DNA of 64,000 bases from Tillandsia leiboldiana (Eukaryota > Streptophyta > Magnoliopsida > Poales > Bromeliaceae): positions 17,039,164 through 17,103,163 of the forward strand of contig CM055074.1 of the NCBI GenBank assembly GCA_029204045.2. Direction: 5' to 3'. The position numbers and the translations under genes were made by a program. The notes under the pieces were generated by a model, which was not told the origin of the DNA, ran no database searches, and saw only the letters and a list, made by a program, of their open reading frames with translations. Below are positions 10,633-19,010 of the stretch, piece by piece; the stretch's first letter is position 1, and each line of letters opens with the position of its first letter.

Positions 10633-12654
10633 ATGGTTGAAGGTGGAAACATCAACCGACCCCCGTTCTTCGATGGAACTAATTATGCGTACTGGAAAGT
10701 ACGGATGAAAGCCTTTTTAATTTCCATCGACGAACGGGTGTGGCAATCGATTGAATTAGGATGGTCTAATCCAACTGAATTTAATGGTGATGTTCGCACC
10801 TTAAAACCTAGGTCGAAATGGACCAAGGAAGAGTTAGATTCATCTTCTTACAATGGCAAGGGAATTAATGCTATTTTTAATGCCTTATCTCAAACTGAAT
10901 TCTCTCGCGTCTCGGCATGTGAGACTGCGAAAGAAATCTGGGATGTTCTTCAGGTTACACATGAGGGAACTAACCTCGTGAAGATTCAGAAACTGCAAAT
11001 GCTTACGAGCAAGTTTGACTCTATCTTAATGGCAGAAAATGAATCTTTCACGGACTACTATACACGATTGCAAGACATCGTAAACTCATGTGCTAATCTG
11101 GGAGAGAAGATTCCAGAATTTAAGATTGTAAGAAAAATCTTAAGAACTCTTCCTGAACGATTTCGCCCAAAGGTTACTGCCATTGAAACTATTAAATACC
11201 CGGACGAAATACGTGTAGAAGAATTAGTTGGTTCATTACAAACTTATGAAATGACATTTACTACTAATAATTCTTCTGGAAAGGCATCCACTTCTAAGTC
11301 TTCAGGTTATGCGTTGAAAACAACTAAGGAAGAAGACGCGGATACGTCCTCCTCAGACGATGACGAGAACCTTTCTATGGAGGAATTTGAGAAGCAGCTC
11401 GCTCTCTTGACAAGGAAGTTTCGCCACAACTTTCGAAGGGGTAATTCAAGCAAATCTCCATCCTTCGGAAAGTCGAACAAAGGCAAGGGTACTTCAGGTT
11501 ACAAGTCAAGAAAGCAAGAGAACTTCTCAAAGGATAAGAAAAGTTCAGAAGGACAACTGCAATGTTTCAAATGTCGAGGCTACGGTCACATTGCAACGGA
11601 ATGTCCTAACAAGTATCCGGCAAAGAAGAAGGCGATGCAAGTCGTCACTTGGGATGACAACTCAACGTCAAATGAGTCGTCTTCGAGTGATGAAGAAAAG
11701 AGCTCCACCGCATTCCACGCGTCCGTATCTTCACCCTTCATGTGCTTTATGGCAAATACATCTGAGTCGTTGTCCAACTCCACTGTTGAAAAGAATGCTA
11801 CGGACAACGAATTGGATGATTCGGAAGGTGAAGAATTTGCTCTAGCCTATCACAGATCTTTACGGGATTTAAAGAAACCGGCTAAGCAAAACAAGGGGTT
11901 GAGAGGGAGATTGCAGGATCTCGAAGAAGAAGTAAAAAGGGTAACTTCTCTCTCGACCGATCTTGAAGTGGAAAGGGATAAACTGATAAAAGAAAATGTT
12001 TCCCTTCAAGAGTCCAATGAGCAACTCGAGAAGAACTATATAGATATGGTGAACAAAGCAAACTATTTCTTGAAGCTCTACGGCGAGGCCCGACGGGAAA
12101 AATTGGAAATGACAGAGACCATTTGCCAACTCAAGGATGACTTACAGCAATTTTCCTTAGGAAGGAGTAAGTTGGATAAACTTCTTGGTCTAGGTCAAAC
12201 AAACAAGTTCGGCCTCGGATACAATCGAACTGAAGACAATTTTAGTTCGGTTGGGACAGTCTTTGTGCCTCAGTCGGTATCTCCTCCTCCGACACCAGAA
12301 ATCATGACAACTAACGACAACAAACCTACTTCATCCTCTTTAGAATCGTCAAGCACAAAGGTATGTTTTCGTTGTAATTCTGCAGGGCACATTGGAAGAA
12401 ATTGCAAGATTGGAGCTCAAAGATCAAATCAACCACATCTTGCAACTGCTACCAACAAGTTCACTCCATGGAACTCAAAGAAGGATTTTCCTAAAGAAAA
12501 GGACATTGGTAGTACTTCAAACAAGACGATGACAAAAGAAAAAGACCAATCTTGCAAGACGTCTTCATCAAGGAAAACTTCTCAACCATTGCCAACATAC
12601 TCCAAAACTCAAAAGGTTTGGGTATGCAAAGGTGAAACCCCTCCTTGTCTTTAA
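10633..12654 (+). CDS. gag: Gag of element B (673 aa)
   Basis: This is the nucleocapsid precursor that packages the element RNA in the cytoplasm. The start MVEGGNINRPPFFDG is the first ATG after the primer site and matches D, C and G. Residues 1-220 are the copia gag core, with YWKVRM, a conserved ETAKEIWDVL segment and LRTLPERFR. A Ser-rich acidic linker follows. The first CCHC zinc knuckle (CFKCRGYGHIATEC) starts near residue 311, a long coiled-coil region spans roughly 395-500, and the second knuckle (CFRCNSAGHIGRNC) starts near 578. The C-terminal tail is basic, Ser/Thr-rich and ends KVWVCKGE. Two knuckles separated by a coiled coil make this longer than a usual copia gag. The stop at 12652 is followed by pol in a different frame, with no protease region between. 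Confidence 0.95.
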   Translation: MVEGGNINRPPFFDGTNYAYWKVRMKAFLISIDERVWQSIELGWSNPTEFNGDVRTLKPRSKWTKEELDSSSYNGKGINAIFNALSQTEFSRVSACETAKEIWDVLQVTHEGTNLVKIQKLQMLTSKFDSILMAENESFTDYYTRLQDIVNSCANLGEKIPEFKIVRKILRTLPERFRPKVTAIETIKYPDEIRVEELVGSLQTYEMTFTTNNSSGKASTSKSSGYALKTTKEEDADTSSSDDDENLSMEEFEKQLALLTRKFRHNFRRGNSSKSPSFGKSNKGKGTSGYKSRKQENFSKDKKSSEGQLQCFKCRGYGHIATECPNKYPAKKKAMQVVTWDDNSTSNESSSSDEEKSSTAFHASVSSPFMCFMANTSESLSNSTVEKNATDNELDDSEGEEFALAYHRSLRDLKKPAKQNKGLRGRLQDLEEEVKRVTSLSTDLEVERDKLIKENVSLQESNEQLEKNYIDMVNKANYFLKLYGEARREKLEMTETICQLKDDLQQFSLGRSKLDKLLGLGQTNKFGLGYNRTEDNFSSVGTVFVPQSVSPPPTPEIMTTNDNKPTSSSLESSSTKVCFRCNSAGHIGRNCKIGAQRSNQPHLATATNKFTPWNSKKDFPKEKDIGSTSNKTMTKEKDQSCKTSSSRKTSQPLPTYSKTQKVWVCKGETPPCL

Positions 12655-12683
12655 TCGTTCTTCGATTAAATCTTGTGTAGTTT

Positions 12684-15188
12684 ATGTATACTACTTTCTT
12701 TTCTTCTTTCTCTTTTTGGCCGACTCGTCAACCATCTTTGGGAGGTAAATGGTACATTTTTTTATTGGTTGATGATTTCTCTAGGTTTTCTTGGGTAGCA
12801 TTTTTGAAAGAGAAAGCTGATACGTTTGACTCTTTTCATGAGATTTGCCATCGTATTATGATTGAAAAGAATGAAAAGATCATTCGTGTTACAAGTGATA
12901 GAGGTGGAGAATTCATAAATTCAAAATTCATTGATTTTTGCACTTCAAATGGAATCAAACATGAATTCTCGGCACCCTATACACCTCAGCGGAATGGTGT
13001 TGTTGAGCGCAAGAACAGGGTTGTTCAAGAGATGGCGCGTGTGATGCTTCATAGCCGGAATTTACCGCTACATTTTTGGGCTGAAGCTGTGAACACCGCT
13101 GTCTATGTCATTAATAGAGTTTACTTGCGCCCAGGAACTTTAAATACACCATATGAGCTGTGGTTTTGTAGAAAACCCAATATCAAATATTTTCGTGTCT
13201 TCGGGAGTCGATGTTACATTTTACGTGACCGTGAAAATCTTGGAAAGTTCGACTCTCGAAGTGATGAAGGGATCTTTCTGGGTTATTCTACGAATAGCAG
13301 AGCATATCGAGTATTTAACATTGAATCTAAGACGATCGTAGAATCTATAAATGTTAAAGTAGATGAAGCTTTTCACTTTGAAACTGGAAAATCTACCCTC
13401 GATATCTCTCTAGATGATGATTCTCCTGCTAGTGCATCTTCTCATAATAATACTTCCAATATTAATGATGCATCTAATGGTTCTTCTAGTGTATCTGATG
13501 TGCAGGAATCATCTCATATATCTCCGAGTACTTCGTTTCAACAAACGTTACGAATCTCCAAGGATCATCCGGAATCGAATATTATTGGAGATCCACAAGA
13601 AGGAGTCAGAACTCGGAGGCAGTTGGTTTGTGGATTCGCTTGCTACGTATCTTTAATCGAACCAAAGAACATAGATGAAGCTCTTCAGGATGACTACTGG
13701 ATTAAAGCAATGCAGGAAGAGCTCCATCAATTTGAGCGAAACAAAGTCTGGGAATTAACGAAGCCTCCAAAGCAACACAATGTGATAGGTACCAAATGGA
13801 TCTTCAAGAACAAGAAAAATGAGGATGGTACTATCATCAGGAACAAGGCACGATTAGTTGCTCAAGGCTACTCTCAAGTAGAAGGTATAGACTTTGACGA
13901 AACATTCGCCCCTGTAGCTAGACTCGAGTCCATTCGTATACTGTTTGCTATTGCTTGTCATTTTAAAATCAAATTATTTCAAATGGATGTTAAGAGCGCA
14001 TTTCTAAATGGGTTTTTAAATGAGGAAGTTTATGTGGCTCAACCGAAAGGTTTTGTAGATCATAAACAACCTAACCATGTTTTTCGTTTGAAAAAGGCTC
14101 TTTACGGTCTGAAACAAGCACCGCGAGCATGGTACGAAAGGTTAACAAAGCACCTTTTGGAGAAGGGCTATACTCGAGGGGGAGCTGATAGGACTCTCTT
14201 TGTGAAGCATTATCAAAGCAATTTCATTGTAGCACAAATATATGTCGATGACATAGTATTTGGCGCAACAAGAGATAATGATGCTTCTAAATTCGCGGAG
14301 ACCATGGAAAGCGAATTTGAGATGTCCATGATGGGCGAATTGACTTATTTCCTTGGATTGCAAATTAAACAAAATGATGAAGGTATTCACTTGAGTCAAT
14401 CCAAGTATGCAATGGAGTTGGTCAAAAAGTTTGATCTAGAAAATTGTAAAGATTTTCCGACTCCAATGGGAACTAGCCACAAGGGACTTGGAAGTGAATC
14501 ACATAGTGAGAATGTAGACGAGAAACTGTATCGAAGTATGATTGGAAGTCTACTTTACCTCACGGCTAGTCGCCCGGATATATCTTTTGGTGTTGGGATT
14601 TGCGCGAGATATCAATCAGCACCAAAGGAGGTTCACCTGAAAGCGGTGAAAAGGATCATCCGGTATATCAAAGGATCAATTAATTTCGGAATTTGGTATC
14701 CTATGGGAACAAGTTTGGATATTGTTGGATACTCAGATGCCGATTGGGCAGGATCAGTGGATGATTGGAAAAGCACGAGTGGTGCATGCTTCTATCTTGG
14801 CCATTGCCTTGTTGCATGGCACAGTAAAAAGCAGAACTGCATAGCACTCTCGACTGCCGAAGCGGAATACATTTCAGCTGGAAGTTGCTCAACTCAACTC
14901 ATTTGGATGAAAAGCGTACTGAGCGACTTCCGCATTTCAGCATCTTCGGTAACAATACTTTGTGACAACACTAGTGCTATTAACATTTCTAAAAACCCTG
15001 TGTTGCACTCTAGAACAAAACATATTGAACTTAGATATCATTTTCTTAGAGAGCTAGTTGAATCAAATACTCTTCAACTTTCATATATTTCAACTGAGGA
15101 TCAATTATCTGACATTCTAACAAAACCTTTGGATCAAAAACGTTTTATTCATTTACGAAAAGCAATTGGGATGCTTTCCTTGAAATAA
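12684..15188 (+). CDS. pol: Pol of element B: integrase core (5'-truncated), reverse transcriptase, RNase H (834 aa)
   Basis: The order integrase before RT makes this Ty1/copia. The integrase starts abruptly at WPTRQPSLGGKWYIF: the protease, the HHCC zinc finger and the stretch with the first catalytic Asp, which C retains as LLHMDLMGP, are absent. The second Asp (SDRGGEF, ~72) and the Glu (NGVVERKN, ~108) are present with 35 residues between them. A Ser/Asn-rich linker follows to about 340. The RT domain begins near NKVWELTKPPKQ, with GTKWIFKNK and the catalytic YVDD near residue 520. RNase H shows SDADWAG (~684), STAEAEYISAGSC and SRTKHIELRYHFLREL, ending with DILTKPLD. The frame is intact over 834 codons. 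Without its own protease and with a defective integrase it should not be autonomous. G carries the same deletion. Confidence 0.93.
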   Translation: MYTTFFSSFSFWPTRQPSLGGKWYIFLLVDDFSRFSWVAFLKEKADTFDSFHEICHRIMIEKNEKIIRVTSDRGGEFINSKFIDFCTSNGIKHEFSAPYTPQRNGVVERKNRVVQEMARVMLHSRNLPLHFWAEAVNTAVYVINRVYLRPGTLNTPYELWFCRKPNIKYFRVFGSRCYILRDRENLGKFDSRSDEGIFLGYSTNSRAYRVFNIESKTIVESINVKVDEAFHFETGKSTLDISLDDDSPASASSHNNTSNINDASNGSSSVSDVQESSHISPSTSFQQTLRISKDHPESNIIGDPQEGVRTRRQLVCGFACYVSLIEPKNIDEALQDDYWIKAMQEELHQFERNKVWELTKPPKQHNVIGTKWIFKNKKNEDGTIIRNKARLVAQGYSQVEGIDFDETFAPVARLESIRILFAIACHFKIKLFQMDVKSAFLNGFLNEEVYVAQPKGFVDHKQPNHVFRLKKALYGLKQAPRAWYERLTKHLLEKGYTRGGADRTLFVKHYQSNFIVAQIYVDDIVFGATRDNDASKFAETMESEFEMSMMGELTYFLGLQIKQNDEGIHLSQSKYAMELVKKFDLENCKDFPTPMGTSHKGLGSESHSENVDEKLYRSMIGSLLYLTASRPDISFGVGICARYQSAPKEVHLKAVKRIIRYIKGSINFGIWYPMGTSLDIVGYSDADWAGSVDDWKSTSGACFYLGHCLVAWHSKKQNCIALSTAEAEYISAGSCSTQLIWMKSVLSDFRISASSVTILCDNTSAINISKNPVLHSRTKHIELRYHFLRELVESNTLQLSYISTEDQLSDILTKPLDQKRFIHLRKAIGMLSLK

Positions 15189-16130
15189 TCTTCTTTTTGA
15201 AATCTTTGCTTAGGATAGGTTTTGTATTTGTTTTTGCTTTGTTCATTATCTATGTTTGTACATAGGACATAAATTGAGCATAGATCATAATTGACTTTAA
15301 TTGCATCTTTTCGCACATTTAGAAATTTATTATGCTTTTGCCATCATAATATTTCACTGTTGCAATGATCATTTATGTTAATTAAATCATCTTCTAAAGT
15401 GATCAAAGTCAATTTCACTCTCTCTATGATCTCTTGGTATAGTCATTATCTTATTTGACTGCTTAGTCGAGTATGAAATCGAGATCAATTTTTGGTTGAA
15501 TACTTTATATCTTAAATAATTGATAGCCAATTGAGGGGGAGTCTTAGAAAAGGTAAAATGCTCAAAAGATGTGGAAAGAGTTACATCCCAATGAGGAGTG
15601 TGAAAACTACCACCACATGGAGGAAAGAGCTACCACCTCGGTCGTCCGAGTATTGTGTGCAGCTACCACATGTATACCAAGCATGGTTGTTCAAATTTTT
15701 GATTAAGTAAAATGCATGTTGAAATACTTGACTCTGTCAAATTTCAAGGTTGGTATAAGGTGGGTTTTTAATGAAAGATGCTCAAAGAGCCACTCTCTTC
15801 AAAAGATTGTCTAGATACATTATCTATTATATTTGGGATTTCAAACATCTATTGATCTTTGTATTTCATTTTCTTTACTGAATTGATGATTTGATAAAGG
15901 CATTACTCATAAGATCAAGTTAGATGTAATTGAAGGTGTTCAACTTTAAGGGATTTAATTTTTGTAAATTTTCGTTTCATTTTTGGATATTATTGATAGA
16001 TTTGGCATAATCTAATTCTTGTTGTATGAAACGATGATTTTTGTTTAAAGTTGATACACATTTGCGCTTACAATCTTTTTCTGGTTTTTCTTGAATTTCT
16101 CTGAAATTTTCTAAAGAAAAAGTTGGGGCC
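15189..16130 (+). other. Post-pol spacer of element B with a conserved noncoding block
   Basis: No open frame is present. The block 15555-15800 is conserved in the other elements, including gag-only element D (about 31655-31870). It holds GATGTGGAAAGAGTTACATC, GTGTGAAAACTACCACCACATG, a further ACCACATG, GGTATAAGGTGGG and GATGCTCAAAGAGCCAC. Survival of the block where the genes around it have been lost suggests a cis role such as RNA packaging or structure. This is inference. Confidence 0.55.
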
Positions 16131-16298
16131 GATCCGGATCGGGCTAGATGATCCGGATCCCGAACGCAGGAATTCTTCTGCGGGCTGACGATCCGGATTG
16201 TATCTGCCGATCCGGATCCCGAACGCAGTTTCTCACTGCGGGTAGCCGATCCGGATCGCAGTTATGAACTGATCCGGATCGCGGCTAGGTTTTATAAG
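16131..16298 (+). promoter_or_regulatory. Internal promoter-like block upstream of env-like gene (element B)
   Basis: Six GATCCGGAT-type palindromes, two extended with CCCGAACGCAG, are followed by TTTTATAAGG at about 16290. The CCCGAACGCAG words and the following CTGCGGG can pair. This repeats the design of the LTR U3 but is not a copy of it; only the palindrome and the TATA spacing are shared. Confidence 0.62.
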
Positions 16299-16415
16299 GA
16301 ACGAAAGGGGTTTTTGATTTCTTTACTCCAATCTTTTGTTCCAAAGTTTCCAGAGCCTCTCTCTCTAGATTTCATCCTTCCTGGAAGCTTTCAAACTCAG
16401 GTTCTTCAACTCCAA

Positions 16416-16801
16416 GTAAGTTTTATTGATCAAAATCTCGGTTTTTCACCGTTTTTCTCTTTTCCTCCTCAAACGTGATGAATTTCTTGGATCAACTTTG
16501 TTTGTGGATGGTTTTTGATCAAATTTCTTTTGAAATAAGAACTCTGGGTAGATTAGTTTTGATTATATGCTAGGTATTCTCCTGATTAACGGATTTTTAG
16601 GCTTCGATTTCTAAAATTTCGGTTTTAGGGCATATAATAAGGATTTTCGAAAATCATGCAATTGATATATTTTTAAAAGTCCTTTTGCAAAACTAATTTG
16701 ATTCTTAGCTTCTCTACATGATTATGATTGTTTGGGTACATTTTTTTTTCAATCTTTGAAAATTAACAATTTTTCATGTGTTCTTGAGTTGGTCTACACA
16801 G
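16416..16801 (+). other. Predicted 5'-UTR intron of the env-like gene (element B)
   Basis: The donor is CCAA|GTAAGTTT at 16416 and the acceptor is GGTCTACACAG at 16801, 31 bp before the ATG. The length of 386 bp and the T-rich 3' end are typical of plant introns. Confidence 0.55.
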
Positions 16802-16832
16802 GATTCCTTTTTTTCTCAAGAAACCATTAGCA

Positions 16833-18287
16833 ATGGTGATCACTTGGATTGTTTTTCTACTTGCGGCTATGGTTCATACGAGAGACACCGTCAAGCCCAA
16901 GAGGGCTAAGAAGGCTAAGAAAGCAAAGAAAGCTAAAGATGATTCCGATACAGAATCTGAAACGGAATCAATTGATTGGGATGAACTGCAAGTTGAAGCA
17001 ACGACTGTACCGACTGCTTCAAAGGGAAAAGCATCTGCAGAAACATCAAAGGCTCCGCCCACTGCTGCTGAGAAAGGCAAAGCTCCAATGGAAGAAACTT
17101 CTGGGAAGACAAGAAGGAAAAGTGTTGCTCGCAAGAGAGGAAGTGCTCGAGGAATCACCATTGAGCAACCAGCTGCTGGCCAAGCACCTCCTCAAGACTT
17201 TGTCAGCTCGGCCAGAATAAAGGATTTTGAAAACAGAGAATGCATTGGAGAAAGGCATGTTGATGTAAAAGCCTTAAAGCAGCGTTCTCAGACGTTTGGA
17301 ACTTTGTTTGACCAGAGAGGTCTTGCTTCCATTTGCGAGTTCCCGGAGACCACTGGGTATTGTCTTCACTCAGTGAGGATGTTTTATCAGAATGCCTGCT
17401 ATCTAGTTGATCGGGAAAGCGGGCGTCGGGATTTTCAAACATTAGTCAAGAATGTCAGAATCAAAGTAACGCCTCAGCTAATTGGTGAAGTACTAGGGAT
17501 GGACGCCCGAGCCGATGGTACTCATTACCTGAAGAATCAAGCCTTCAACACCTTCTCCTGGAGAGTGGTAGTTGATGGAATCTGTGTTCCAAATACTCGG
17601 TCGACAGGAAACTCCGTTTTCTCGAAAGAACTACGACCAGAGTACCGCATCTTAAATCTCATTGTTTGTTACAATATTATTCCAAACATGAACACAAAGG
17701 TTCTTCGGTGGGAAAGAATGATATTTCTTTATCTACTTGGAAACCCCGCAGCAGCAATGGGAGCTAACTTAAACATTCCCTACGTCATCTGGTCAAGGAT
17801 GGCACGATATGTGGAGCAAGCTCATCCGTCAGAGAGACTACCTTTTCCAATGATCATCATGCGCATTCTTCGCAAATTTAAAGCTGACACAAATGCGAGT
17901 TCCTATCTGCACAGTTTAGGAACGATCAATGACACAACAATTGTAAAGTCTCTTTCGACGAAGCCAGATGAACCTTTCATACCTCTTCACCGGCAACGAG
18001 AACAACGACAACAAGCAACAACCTCTGCACCGGCAGCAGCTCCTCCAGTTCAACCAGCACCTCCGGCACAAGAAGCACCACAATCAACTTCTGATGATGA
18101 TGCATCCGTTACCTCAATCTATAAAGAACAGCAAAGGCTCTCCAACGAGCAAGAACGTATATCAAATGAACTAATTGAGGTAAAGGAAGAAATAAAGAAG
18201 GTAAATAAAAATCAATCAGCAATGAACAAGCGAATAAAGAAGATTTTCCAAATCCTCGGCTGTATCAGTTCAGACGAGTCTGAATAA
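16833..18287 (+). CDS. Envelope-like protein of element B (484 aa)
   Basis: This is an intact single frame downstream of pol, the place of the env-like gene in SIRE-type copia elements. Residues 1-16 are hydrophobic (signal or membrane anchor, weak). A Lys-rich run (residues ~22-36) and a Ser/Asp/Glu-rich acidic segment follow, then two KGKA motifs and a basic patch. The conserved core spans about 128-380: ECIGERHVDV, QTFGTLFDQRGL, VTPQLIGEVLGM, GNSVFSKELRPEYR, NTKVLRWERM, ERLPFPMIIMRIL. A Pro/Ala/Gln linker follows, and a heptad-rich C-terminus from about 425 with YKEQQRLSNEQERIS. No convincing second membrane span or cleavage site is visible, so a true fusion protein is not supported. The core recurs in plant repeats as a domain of unknown role. 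The gene has its own promoter-like block and introns in both UTRs. Confidence 0.85.
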   Translation: MVITWIVFLLAAMVHTRDTVKPKRAKKAKKAKKAKDDSDTESETESIDWDELQVEATTVPTASKGKASAETSKAPPTAAEKGKAPMEETSGKTRRKSVARKRGSARGITIEQPAAGQAPPQDFVSSARIKDFENRECIGERHVDVKALKQRSQTFGTLFDQRGLASICEFPETTGYCLHSVRMFYQNACYLVDRESGRRDFQTLVKNVRIKVTPQLIGEVLGMDARADGTHYLKNQAFNTFSWRVVVDGICVPNTRSTGNSVFSKELRPEYRILNLIVCYNIIPNMNTKVLRWERMIFLYLLGNPAAAMGANLNIPYVIWSRMARYVEQAHPSERLPFPMIIMRILRKFKADTNASSYLHSLGTINDTTIVKSLSTKPDEPFIPLHRQREQRQQATTSAPAAAPPVQPAPPAQEAPQSTSDDDASVTSIYKEQQRLSNEQERISNELIEVKEEIKKVNKNQSAMNKRIKKIFQILGCISSDESE

Positions 18288-18439
18288 TCCGTATCCTTCT
18301 AATTTCTGTTTATTATGCATATGCTTAAATCCTTCTGTTGTGCAGGTTTTTAAGTTTTAATTTGAGTTTTTAGTTCTCGAACTTAAAGGTATCAGTAACC
18401 ATTCTCTCCACTTATGTAATTTTTGGCTTTATTTGTGAC

Positions 18440-18455
18440 AAAAAGGGGGAGAGAG
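18440..18455 (+). other. Internal polypurine tract (element B)
   Basis: TTTGTGACAAAAAGGGGGAGAGAG, about 150 bp after the env-like stop; same sequence as in A and similar to F and D. Confidence 0.5.
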
Positions 18456-18533
18456 TTTAGAACAATGAGAGGTTTTAGAACAATGATTGAACAATGATTG
18501 TGAACTGATGATGAAGATTTTGTGTATGTCAAG

Positions 18534-18841
18534 GTAAGTATGATCTCAACTTCAACTTTGGTTTTCATCTTGTGATTGTTTGCATGTCTCGACTAACTAT
18601 TCGACTAACTATTTGGGCATGTAATATAACTAACAAGTTGATGTTGGACTAACATTTTGTGACATTTGGTTTTTAGTTGCATAGAAGATATGTTGGTTTT
18701 TGACTATGATTCTCTTACATATCTGAATTCTCAAATGTCATGGTGATTAGATAAACTCTATCTCTGTACTAGGTTTTGTATGCTAAATATTCTTGAGGTA
18801 TCTAACGATCTCTTTTTGTCAAGAATGATCTCTTTGTGCAG
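18534..18841 (+). other. Predicted 3'-UTR intron of the env-like transcript (element B)
   Basis: The donor is CAAG|GTAAGTAT and the acceptor is TTTGTGCAG|AGAGTACAG; both are kept in A and F. The intron is 308 bp here and 415 bp in A, so the ends are conserved more than the length. Confidence 0.5.
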
Positions 18842-18998
18842 AGAGTACAGATGTCTAAGTCTAGAGTCTGTTTTAGGAGTTTATCTCATGTGTTTAAATT
18901 TTTGGATCTCCATTGTAAATTTTTGTTGTATGGTGATAGCAACAAAAATATCTTTTTGAATTTTCTTTAGTGGATCTATGTTTTGTCACGAAACCGCC

Positions 18999-19010
18999 AA
19001 AGGGGGAGAT
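18999..19010 (+). other. Terminal polypurine tract of element B
   Basis: AAAGGGGGAGAT lies directly before the 3' LTR, preceded by TTTTGTCACGAAACCGCC, which is shared by A, F and (with ATTGCC) D. Confidence 0.88.

Noticed and set aside
16833..18287. True viral envelope glycoprotein
   Set aside because: Only a weak N-terminal hydrophobic stretch is visible; no clear second membrane span, furin-like site or fusion peptide, and the core is known only as an envelope-like plant repeat domain.
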